Origin: Emergomyces orientalis
Lineage: Eukaryota > Ascomycota > Eurotiomycetes > Onygenales > Ajellomycetaceae
Assembly: GCA_002110485.1 (NCBI GenBank)
Contig: MOWL01000067.1
Coordinates: 3,968,001 to 4,032,000, forward strand
DNA: 64,000 nt
Direction of reading: 5' to 3'
Shown: positions 54,741 through 64,000 of the stretch, piece after piece
How positions within the stretch are numbered: position 1 is the first letter of the stretch
How the letters are laid out: every line of letters begins with the position of its first letter
The notes under the pieces: model-generated
The model's input: the letters and a program-made list of their open reading frames with translations, nothing else
Told to the model about the DNA's origin: nothing
The model's database searches: none
Made by a program: the position numbers and the translations under genes

Positions 54741-55517
54741 ATCAGCTAGCGAAACTGCTGTGTTATGACGTCAACAGAGTGAGTCTCTGATGAAATGAAG
54801 GATTTTATTCTTGGGCTATTTTAGTCGCGTAGGGCAAGATGCATTTTTTTTGCACGATGGGTAAGTAAACGATGGGATGGGTGAGTGAACCGAGAAACAC
54901 TGATATGGTTAAGACTGATATCATCAAGCTGCAAGCAGTCTCGATATATGACCAGAAACCGCCGAGGATGCTTGTTGGAGAGCGCCCCTCATGGTTTGAT
55001 GGGTTGCAGCTATAAATAGAGGCCGGGGTGGTGCTGTTCCTCATGGATAAATGTACCACCCATCTCCACGGAACTCGGAAGCGATAGATTATGGTTTTAT
55101 TACAAAAAGGCTGGAGGCATTCTCAGCCATTTGCTAGTTCTCTAGCATCAAAAAGTTAATTCGAAGCGAGCAAAAAAAGAAGTATATTAGGACTTCAAGA
55201 TATCAGGAACCCGTCCCCTTCAACTGTCCCTGCAGCTGGAGGGTTGGCCGGAGGTCTTGGCGCTGATTATGTAAAATTTAAGCTTTAACTAACGTTAATT
55301 TAGTATAAAATAAAATTCCCTGAGTGAAAGTGACGCAACTCCGCGCAAACCCTCACGACTCGCGACTCGCAACTCCTGAGCTGATATCGCAAACCGTTTC
55401 CTGCGCTAGAAACTTCAATGGGACACACCAGATTTTAACAAACTGCTACCGGAATCGAGGGATTAGCGATTTCTCTCCTTTTTCCCCGCCAGCAAACTTG
55501 CTGGCCCCGGCCCAGAT
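54741..55517. promoter_or_regulatory. Divergent region, AIG2-like gene and JAC1
   Basis: 0.78 kb between divergent genes. AT-rich element TTTAGTATAAAATAAAATTCC near 55298-55318 may be a TATA-like promoter for JAC1 (inference). Confidence 0.4.
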
Positions 55518-56381
55518 ATGCCGAGGATTCTCCCTTCCACGGCGGCAGCCGCCTTCATGCAATTAGGGCGGTTCCAGTCTGTCTCTCTAACCCTCAATAC
55601 TCCTTTACCAGCCATCAGAAATAGTATATGTGTATTCTGCCCGCATAAAACATGGCGACCATCCCTCGCTACCCGGGAATTCCATGACTCCCGCAGACTA
55701 TTAGCCCACGCCCATGCCAGTACGGCATCCGCTCCGCCCCCGAACAACTCCGCTCCATCCGAGCCACCCCCATCCCAAAATGGCGAGCAAACCTTGACGG
55801 GCGAGGCAGACTCCCTCATTAACAAACCCCCAGACATCTCTACCCACTACACCATCTTCCCCGATGCCATCCCCACCCCCCCGCCCAAGGGCCCTTTCGA
55901 CATCTCAATACCCGACCTTCGCCAGGAATTCCTCCGCCTTCAAGGCCGCGCGCATCCTGACAAGTATCCCCCAGGTCTAAAGAAGCAACGTGCTGAAGCA
56001 CTCTCCGCTCGCATCAATGAGGCATACCGTACACTTGTAGACCCATTAAGCCGTGCCCAGTATCTCCTCGCCTCTCAACACGGCATCGACGTGACGGCGG
56101 AAGATGGCGCCAAGGATCACCCTCAAGACGTCGAGACTTTGATGCAGGTGCTTGAAGTGCAGGAGACAATCGAGGAGGCGCAGGATGAGGTGATCGTTGC
56201 GCGGTTGAAGGACGAGAATGAGGAGAGGATTAAGAGATGCGTTGCAGCCCTGGGGAGTGCGTTGGATCAGGTTCATATTGAGGAGGCAAGGAAGGAATGT
56301 GTTAGGTTGAGATTTTGGTATACCATTCGAGACGGATTGCGGGACTGGGAGCCCGGGAAAGACGTTAGATTGATACACTAG
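55518..56381 (+). CDS. JAC1: Mitochondrial J-protein co-chaperone for Fe-S cluster assembly
   Basis: HscB/Jac1 homologue. It recruits the Fe-S scaffold Isu1 to the mitochondrial Hsp70 Ssq1. Single exon, 287 residues. The N-terminus is Arg/Ser/Ala-rich (mitochondrial presequence), followed by a Pro-rich linker. The J domain spans about residues 108-182, with the essential HPD motif at 146-148 (GRAHPDKYPPG) and a conserved INEAYRTLVDPLSRAQYLL. The C-terminal HSCB oligomerisation domain follows: TLMQVLEVQETIEEA and the three-helix bundle LKDENEERIKRCVAALGSAL. The end, RFWYTIRDGLRDWEPG, matches the family. An upstream in-frame ATG is not seen. Confidence 0.94.
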   Translation: MPRILPSTAAAAFMQLGRFQSVSLTLNTPLPAIRNSICVFCPHKTWRPSLATREFHDSRRLLAHAHASTASAPPPNNSAPSEPPPSQNGEQTLTGEADSLINKPPDISTHYTIFPDAIPTPPPKGPFDISIPDLRQEFLRLQGRAHPDKYPPGLKKQRAEALSARINEAYRTLVDPLSRAQYLLASQHGIDVTAEDGAKDHPQDVETLMQVLEVQETIEEAQDEVIVARLKDENEERIKRCVAALGSALDQVHIEEARKECVRLRFWYTIRDGLRDWEPGKDVRLIH

Positions 56382-58041
56382 TTAGCTTACGGGGCCTGTT
56401 CTATTTTTATTGTTTTGTTAACTATCAAGTTAATGCGTGTATACCCTCGGACAGAACATGGGCGATTCCATTTCTGCTCATAAGTGGCAATTGCCAGTTT
56501 TTGCATCTAACATAGAAGAAGAATGGTCAAGCTGGCGAGATATGTCTGGTCCTAAAATATATCGCTAAATATGATATAATATATCACCCAGCGGAGCTTG
56601 ATCTGGAACTCTTCACCGCTTCATCTGTAACTCCGCGAGCCGATTAATGTTCGGTTTTGCTTTTTCTGCTTATCTCCACCCTCTCGCTATTTCATTCCTC
56701 ACAGCGTGGCTCCTGAAATGTAGGAACACAAACATCAGATCCAACTATTATGAGACAAAACACCATGTATTTAAAATGTTTACGAGGGGATTGACTTCTA
56801 TTTGTAAGAAGTATCTCAATCAGAGCCAGCGAATCCACCAAAAGTCATACATGGGCCAACATGGCAGATATCAACTGTGGCCAACTAACAATGACTTCCA
56901 TCTTGGCTCATCCACCATTTTCCACCTAAAAGAGAGCATTCGGGCATCAATAACAACAAACAGAACCGAACCATGCAGCTTTACTCTCGCGCCAAGCAGA
57001 GGGTACAGCATTGCGGCCCAATAATTCTCTGCCGTAAGCCAAATATCATGTTCCCACTGGCAACGAACTTCACTAACAACGAGCAGCAGCCGCAGCAGCC
57101 CGCATATGGCTAGCTAAACTAATGCAGCTGTTGTCTGGGTACCCGTTCTCTGCATTTTCTGCTGGCGTTCTTACCACTGGAAATGCCCACGTATCCAGAT
57201 TCAAACAACAGTGGTAGAACTAGTTTTCATCATACGACTGGCTGGCCTGTTTATTCATGACGTCGTGTAGCAGCAAATTGCACCACTGCGAAAAATTGAA
57301 GGCCTGCGAGAGAAATGGCGACCCCGACTGGCCATAAGCGCAATGACGGACAAAACATTCCTTCAAACATCAGTAATCTAAAAAATCCGAACAGATGGCA
57401 CGAACACAACCTCCCAGCAAGGCACACAAATTTACGGCTTTTCGGGCCCTGCATTTCCACAGAAACTAACCAGCGGGCCGCTTTTGACCGCTTCAAATGG
57501 TCCCACGCGCCCCTTGTCTTCTCTCTCTTGAAGTTTCATGAGGGAACCTCGCACGATTTAGTAGCTTTGCAGATGGGACTACTTAATAGCCTGCCACGAC
57601 AGCGTGTTAACTGGTTGCCCTGCTTCCAAGCTGGTTCCGCTCTTTTATCAACGCCTTCCCCATATGTACTCTGGTGGATGCATGTGACGTTGTCTCGAGC
57701 ACGATGACTACATGTGTTTGGATGAGCTAGCTACAAATCAACGGCAGGCATAATTAACGTCACTCGTGCTGTCCCTTATTTATGGAGGTCGTTGTTGCTG
57801 GGCCGGCCGGAGAATAGGCGACGTTTCCTCGCTGTTATATATTATTTATTGGCAGCGAGCGCAGCGTAAAAGTTAGCAAGCATTTTCTCACCGTGCCTTC
57901 TCGTCTCAAAAGTTTTCTCTGTGTCTTTTAATTTTTTTTTCTCTTTCCCCTAACAGCAGGGAAGAAAGGGGGCTTTGTATTTTACCAACGACAATCTCGC
58001 GTGCAATTTTTGCTTTTATATTTACTATTCTTGAAGTCAAG
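56382..58041. other. Intergenic between JAC1 and the BTB gene
   Basis: About 1.7 kb; frames of 125-130 residues at 56647-57024 and 57315-57707 (both +) have no domain and are not called. CT-rich leader before 58042. Confidence 0.5.
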
Positions 58042-59674
58042 ATGACAGCGCCGTTACCGGATTTTCATAGGTACGTCGAAAAGAGCTATATATATATACC
58101 TATAACTATATAGTGATATGGCTTTTTATCGTCCCTCCCAATCAATCTAGGTCTTTTGGTGGCATTAATATCTCAACTACACGCGCTCAAGCGGGCTTTA
58201 ACATATAAATCCACACTGCAATGACAGACTTCCCGCTGACCCATCACTATTCTCCATCATTGGACACAACAGCATTGTTCATTCGCCGTCTTTCACGTTC
58301 CTCGTTGGGCCTGACCACACAAAACTCACCATCCAGTCTGGCCTTGCCAAACATGTCTCCCAACGGCTCGATGAATTAATGAACAATGGCCACACACGCG
58401 AGTCACGGCATAGGATCGCAGTTTTGGAGGAAGAAGATGTCGAGACGTTTGTTGGTTTCTGCGAGTATGCGTACACCGGGGACTACACCGTGCCGAATCC
58501 GAAAGCTGCACCAATTGGACGTAGGGATAGCCAGGTGATTTCTGGAATGGCTTCACCATTAGCTACTGCAATGCGTCCTCAGGCACCGTCTCCGCCTGTC
58601 ACTCCACAACCAGGAGAAGAGCCACAGGAAATTGTAGGTGAAGGGGCGGGGGAAGGTGAAGGCGCCGCAGTAGAAACAGGAGGAGAGGAGAAGGCAGAGG
58701 ACGAACAAGATGGAGATGGAAATCAAGCGGGGGACGCCGGCAAGGGGAAGAAAGGGAAGAAGGGAAAGAAAAAGCAAAAAGGAGGAGGCGGAACAAAAGC
58801 TGCCCAGGGCTTCGAAGAAGGTACAGCAGCCAACATGACCCCTCCAAGAACACCACCACCAATGACACAAGACCCAAAAGATGAGGACGAACTAGCACAA
58901 CAAGGAGCGGCAGGGGGAGTGAGAGCAGAACAAACGGAACCAAGCCACCCCGAAGAAATAGCAGCAGCAACGCCTCGTATCCCGCCCTCAGAAGCCGTCT
59001 CCGCCGCGCCCGACTGGTTCGACTTCGAAGCAACCCCGAAACCCGAAATGCCTAAGCTTGGTCCAGCCTTTCAAGGGTCCTTCATCTCCCCCAAATCCCG
59101 CGGCCTGGGTCTATGGGGAGAATTCACTTCCTTACAATACATCCACCACCAACGCGCCTCGGGTGGTCTGACACTTCCCTCCCCTCTCTCCCGCAACACC
59201 CCTGGTTACGGCATTGCCGTCTCTGGCGCCGAACCCGTTCCCTACCTCTTCTTCCATGCCAAGTTGTACGTCTTCGCTACGCGCTTCCTAATCCCTACCC
59301 TCGCCCAGCTCACCCTGAAAAAATTACATCGTGACCTTCTCTCCTTCCCTCTCTCCACGGCAAATCCCGACCATCTATCCCCGACGAGTGCTGCCGCTGT
59401 CATCCAACTGTTACATTTCATATTCACAAGCACCAAGCGCGATGACCCTGTCTTCTCGCTCACGAGCCCAGATCCGAGCGCCTACCGGCAAAACGAGCTG
59501 CGGAAATTGGTCACACACTATGCTGCATGCAAAGTGAGGGAGCTGGCGAGCTATCAACCGCCGACGCTCTCATCAACTAGTATGGAGTCGATGAATACGT
59601 CACATTTGGGTTTCAGGGATTTGTTGGATGCATTGGGAGAGTTGGCATCAGATCTAGTGTATCGGATGATGTGA
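58042..59674 (+). CDS. BTB/POZ-domain protein
   Basis: Exons: 58042-58070 and 58228-59674, giving 491 residues. Exon 1 has only 29 bases (MTAPLPDFH plus two bases); donor GTACGT, acceptor ATGACAG, rejoining Arg10. The BTB domain spans about residues 12-95: SIVHSPSFTFLVG, a TIQSGLAKHVSQRLDELMNNG loop and FVGFCEYAYTGDY, the usual end. A long disordered region follows (about 120-260), with Gly/Glu and KKGKKGKKGKKKQK low complexity. The last 200 residues continue as a helical region containing LPSPLSRNTPGYG and FHAKLYVFATRFLIPTL, then LTLKKLHRDLLSF, typical of fungal BTB proteins of unknown role. Possibly an adaptor for Cul3-type ubiquitination (family inference). Tandem with JAC1. Confidence 0.85.
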
Positions 59675-61301
59675 TTGATTTGGCCAATTCTCTTTTATTT
59701 CTCTTGTGGCTCCGGCATTGCCCTCTCCTTCATAGCTGCCTATTTACGTTTTCCGGAAGGGGATAGGGGATGAGGATAACTAAAGGGGCCGGTGGAGTTC
59801 TCGGATTTTTTTTCACTTTATTTCCTTCTCTCGCTATCGTTTGCATTTTATTTTTACTCTTTGAACACCTCTTCCAGATTTTGGGTACCTTGTCTACGAG
59901 TTTATCAGTTTCCTCTCCCTCCTGCTAATTAATATGTTTTCCATATTCATTTAACCGCTCAATTGGGGGTTCATTGTTTGGCGTTTTTGTCTTTCTATCT
60001 GCCTCTCTCGCTTTCTTTTTTGGCATGGTTCCATTTTTCCCCCCCTTTCATTTATGTAGCTGGCATTTCAAAGATCCCTCTCCTTGCCAAGATAAATTCA
60101 TATACTGGGTTTCTGTCGCTTTTTCGATCCCCTGACTTTGTTTTTGGTGATATATAGGTGTAGGATGCTTACATTTACGTGCCTACTGCAATATCATTCA
60201 TTTGCTTCAAATTAACACATAATATTCTTGTATTTCTAGCCTGTGAAAAAAGTGAGGTCTCCTGGGTTTATGTAACAAAGTGTATCGTGCCTCTTTTCGA
60301 CTGGCGAAGTAAGAAATGGGAAAAAAAGCAAAGTAAAAGCACCATCCTTGCTGATGTATGATGGGACTATATATATAGATATAAATAATTACTATAACCA
60401 GTAAAATGAAAATAAACCAGATAGTGGTAGACAAAGATAGAAGACTAAAATGATTTCTTGCGCGCTTGCAAATATCAGTACTACAAGGCTCAGAGCCTTG
60501 AACAAAAACATAGAAGCCAATCAAACTTCGTAGCAAATAATGACAAGCGAAAAGAAAATGAGAGAAGAAGAATATAAAAAAAAAAGTGTAGGCAAAATCT
60601 TTCAACTTAAAAAGGCTAGCTAATTATTCAAAAAGGTTGTAAAAAATTTGAGGGAAGAGGGGGAGGAGAGAGGAAGAGATAGGGCAAAAAATCTGGCTCA
60701 GATAGATAAATTAAATGACATGAGAAGGTGAAAAGTACGGCACTAGTTTTTTCAAACACAAGAGGCAAAAACAAAGACGATTAAGCATGCAGAAAAAATA
60801 AAGAAAAAACGAAGATAGGGAATGAAATTCCACAGAGACATAAATATAATGTAATAATGAAGAGTATGCAGTGTAAGGAAACAAAAATAACAGAGAGGGA
60901 GAGAAGTGGAAGGAAAACATTCCAATGCAAAACATGGCCTCAAAATACGCAAAATTTTTTCTGGGAATTGTGCGAGGAACAAAGTGCGACATATATATGG
61001 AAGATAGCGGACAAAAAAAATATAAAGAAAACAGGCAGGAAGACATTCTAGCTAGAAAACCAATTTGGCTTGTGTAGGATGATATAAAAAAGGATACCAG
61101 ATAGATGGAAACGTTGGACGGCGATGATTACAAGCCCCCCCAAATTGTGAAGACTGGAAACTTGTACCCCTGGGTTCGTTCTGACAACATCACTCACTGG
61201 CCTTCCTTTGCACTCGGGATAGACATGCTTTCGTGAGGAAGCGAAGATAGTTGATGGAAAGAAAAAAAATTGTTATATATAGACAGGAAATATTATGACT
61301 G
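59675..61301. other. Intergenic between convergent genes
   Basis: About 1.6 kb of AT-rich, low-complexity sequence, mostly likely 3' UTR; the long minus frames 60207-60605 and 60711-61046 are Phe/Tyr/Ile-rich readings of it and are not called. Confidence 0.55.
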
Positions 61302-64000
61302 TCAAAATCCGAATGGGTTGGACGGCGCTGGTGCAAAGCAAAATTATATATCAGCAAAACTGGATTATGACATACGGTATACAAATGCAGGCAGGAGGAG
61401 ACAACAAATGAAATCGGGTATCAACTTACTAGCCTGTGAGAGATTCGCCTTAAGCCCAGTCTGTTGGGGCGTAAGCTTCTTCGTATCCTTCTGCACACCA
61501 AAACGAACGGGAGGTGGAGGCCCCGTCTTCTGCGGTTGTAGCGGAGCGATAGTAGGTTGATGCGGGATCGGGGGAATAGGGGGCGGGGAAGGCGTAAAAC
61601 TGGTATTGCCACCAAATCCATTGATTCCAGTGCGTTGCGGCTGCATCGGCGGAGGGAGACCTTGGTTGATCCCTGTCTGCATAGGCTGCATGGGCTGCAT
61701 GGGCTGCTGTTGTGGTTGGAAGCCCGGAAACCCTGTTTGCTGTGGCCCGAGTGGCTGTTGGAATCCTTGTTGCTGGCCCATGTTCTGCTGTGGCCCATTC
61801 AAGAATGGCTGCGGAGACTGAAATGCATATTGCTGCTGCTGTTGTGGTGCCATCTGGTTTCCAAATGGTCCCATGCCGGTTTGTTGTGGCTGTAATTGCT
61901 GGTTGAATTGTGGTTGAAACCGCTGTTGATTAAGTTCAGCAAGGCTATGGCCAGGCGGAGCAACGTTAGGTGTGGACGCTGGAATGCCTGTGAGCTGGGG
62001 TTGCAAAGGAGGAGGCCCAAAAGCGCTGTTTTGCGGGAGGTGTTGAGGTGCAGATAAGGGTCGATCTGGCGGAGGTGGAAGAAGAGATAATCCTTGGTTC
62101 GCCATTGCCGGTGGTTGTGGCCGCTGTCTTGGGGGCATTGGTTGTTGTGAAACATATCCAGTTACCTGGGGCTGGAAACCTACTTGGGGCTGTTGCTGTT
62201 GCTGTGGCTGCGGGCCTAGTTGGGCAAAGAAAGTCGGGTTTGCTCCTGTTTGCTGTGGCTGCTGAATCTGCGGTGGGGGCTGCGAAATAGGGGGCTGCGG
62301 AGTTTGAGGTTGAGTAGATTGGTGTTGAACCTTAGTTGGTTGTAGAGGAGTTGAGAGGAGGGACAAGTCTGCTAATGCTCCTACGGGCGGTGCTGGTAGT
62401 GGCTGCGTCCCGGATGCTGCATGTGTAGTACCTAAAGGAGCTGGAGTAGTGGATGGGGCAGCCGAGGTAGCGGGCGGCTGTTTAGGATGCTTAACCTCCC
62501 ATGCACTGTCTTCAAATCCTTGGGTATTTGAATCTTTCGTAGGGCCGGTAGCCTCGGGCGCAGCTGTTGGTGAGCCAGGTTTAGTAGCATTACTTTTACC
62601 TTCAAATGCCTTAGGATCTACCACGTCACTAGTCTGGACGGCGGGAGCAGGGCGTCCCTTGCGGGTATTATTCCGGAGAGTTCCTCCAGGACCAGAAAAT
62701 AAACCCCCAGCTCCCTCTTCGCCGTTTCCAATAACTTCTTCTCCGCCAAAGCTGACCATTTTAGACTTGCCAGTACGATTAAACTGGGTATCAAGGTATT
62801 TCATGACGCGCAAAATATCCCCCTCCTTCAAACCTAGGGTGCGTAGTGTTTCTGTGGTGATATCTGGCAAAACGCTCTCATCCATAGAATCCTTGTTGAA
62901 GTTTTGGGCGTAACGTTCGCACTGGTGAGGCCCGACGCCGGCCTTTAAGAAAAATTCAAACCAATCATAATCCGAAGATTTCACGCTTGCGCCGACTTTC
63001 CCAGCGTCGTTTAGACGACTTCGACGTCGAATGTCGGAAAGTGGCTTGTCCTCGTCGAGAGATTGGCCGGTGACTTTCTCAACATATTCAAGGTCTTCGA
63101 CAGACATTTTCGATACTGGAACAGCGATTTTCACTCCATTCTGCTTATGAAGGTGGATTTTACCCTCAGCAAGGCCGATAAATTCGGCTACAACAGTGAA
63201 AGTTCCGGTTCTATCGGTCCATTTTCGCGTTTTTAGGGGGTCCGGTTCTACCATAATATGTTAAAATCTTCCTTGGCAAAATTGCAAACTGAGGATAAAA
63301 AGAAACGGAAAGCAAAAAGAGGTACCACTTACTTGGTTTCGACCTGCTATCGCGCTTCTGTCGCTGTGAACGATGGTTACTACTTTCTCTGGGAAACAAA
63401 CTACTGCCTCTCTCTGGAAGCTCTATGCCTGGGCCTACCTCTCCGCTACGCAAATCACTAGAATCATGACTCTTTGACTTCCGCGCCGTTTCCTTTGTCA
63501 GCCGCGACTCCTCAAGCCGGTTCTGCTCAACGGTGGAAAGCCCCGCGTTCGTGCCTTTCCTGCTAGGGTCGTCTACAGTCATTACTCCCGTAAGCTCCAC
63601 GTAGCTGCTGGGGACGACCCCTTCCCTGCCATTCTTCAAACGCCTAACCATCCACCACTCGTCTGACTTGCTGTCGTCTAGTATAATAACTTCATCACCC
63701 ACAGCAACGGTGACTTCGTCGTCTCCCTGAGCCATAAAATCATATAACACCTGGCCCTTTTTCCGAGCGCCTCCGGTACCAGCCGCAATTACCTCCCTAA
63801 GTCCTTCAGCTTTATATCCACCTGCAATCTCGCCTAGCGCAGAAACAATTTCGTTTGCGGTATCCTTTGCGCCGGCATGAAAATCGACACTTTTGCTGGG
63901 TCGGATAAGATCCAGAAATACATGCTTCCCTTCAATCGAATAGTGGGTGAGTTTATCAGCTGTCCACTCCTGGTGTGGACCATCAACTGATTTCTCCGGC
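61302..64000 (-). CDS. SLA1: Actin cytoskeleton-regulatory protein SLA1, C-terminal part (5' end cut by window)
   Basis: Endocytic adaptor of cortical actin patches that links NPFxD cargo to actin assembly. Exons visible: 64000-63333, 63247-61430, 61327-61302; donor GTAAGT and acceptors GTAG and CCAG keep the phase. The frame is open at the right edge, so the N-terminal SH3 domains lie outside. About 836 residues are seen. An SH3 domain (the third) spans about visible residues 82-140 (VLYDFMAQGDDEVTV, EWWMVRR, GVVPSSYVEL). SHD1, which binds NPFxD, covers about 228-285 (RKWTDRTGTFTVVAEFIGL). The SAM-like SHD2 is at about 315-378. The C-terminal half is Gln/Pro-rich with repeated QxTG units. 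The protein ends NPFGF, encoded by the 26-base last exon and characteristic of Sla1. Confidence 0.95.

Noticed and set aside
60207..61046. Minus-strand frames of 132 and 111 residues
   Set aside because: Phe/Tyr/Leu-rich readings of AT-rich probable 3' UTR; no domain.
1..64000. CRISPR arrays, tRNA and rRNA genes, intact transposable elements
   Set aside because: No regular spaced repeats, no cloverleaf with GGTTCRANYCC-type T arm noticed, no transposase, reverse transcriptase or terminal repeats recognised by eye. A tRNAscan and repeat search would be decisive.

Overview
The window is nuclear DNA of a filamentous ascomycete, most likely a Eurotiomycete; my best guess is the order Onygenales. 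The basis is short introns of roughly 43-170 bases with GTAAGT-like donors, conserved single-copy fungal genes (BRR2, PRP4, SLA1, RCL1, BNA1, JAC1, PTC7, a CLIP-170 homologue) and filamentous-fungus families (CFEM receptor, heme-thiolate peroxidase, GMC oxidoreductase). The order is an inference from general likeness. I rebuilt the intron-containing genes by joining reading frames at splice sites; every model marked as CDS keeps an open frame throughout.

Layout. 0-16 kb (housekeeping): the C-terminal part of BRR2 (+), an intracellular DPP5-like S9 peptidase (+), an STK16/ENV7-type kinase (-), a CAP-Gly plus-end protein (+), 3-hydroxyanthranilate dioxygenase BNA1 (-) and RCL1 (+). 16-20.7 kb: a gene-poor stretch with weak ORFs and simple repeats. 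20.7-23 kb: a five-exon PWWP protein (-). 25.6-27.1 kb: a PAP2/Aur1-like membrane protein gene whose reading frame is broken at two or three places. 28.7-39 kb (accessory): a secreted GMC oxidoreductase (-), an eight-exon CFEM/rhodopsin-domain receptor of Pth11 type (-) and a secreted heme-thiolate peroxidase with seven exons (+), separated by long non-coding stretches. 41-49 kb: PTC7-type mitochondrial PP2C (-), a DHCR7-type sterol reductase (-) and PRP4 (+). 49.8-64 kb: an arrestin-fold protein (-), an F-box protein (-), an AIG2-like protein (-), JAC1/HSCB (+), a BTB protein (+) and the C-terminal part of SLA1 (-), which runs off the right edge.

There is no obvious co-directional cluster or operon-like system. 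The most interesting points are: a Delta7-sterol-reductase-type protein in a fungus, where ergosterol normally keeps its Delta7 bond; the multiply frameshifted PAP2 gene among otherwise clean genes; a PTC7 gene whose 75-base intron is fully open in frame; a GMC oxidoreductase, a receptor and an H2O2-using peroxidase close together; and a kinase mRNA with about 31 A directly before its AUG. No tRNA, rRNA, CRISPR array or intact transposon was recognised.
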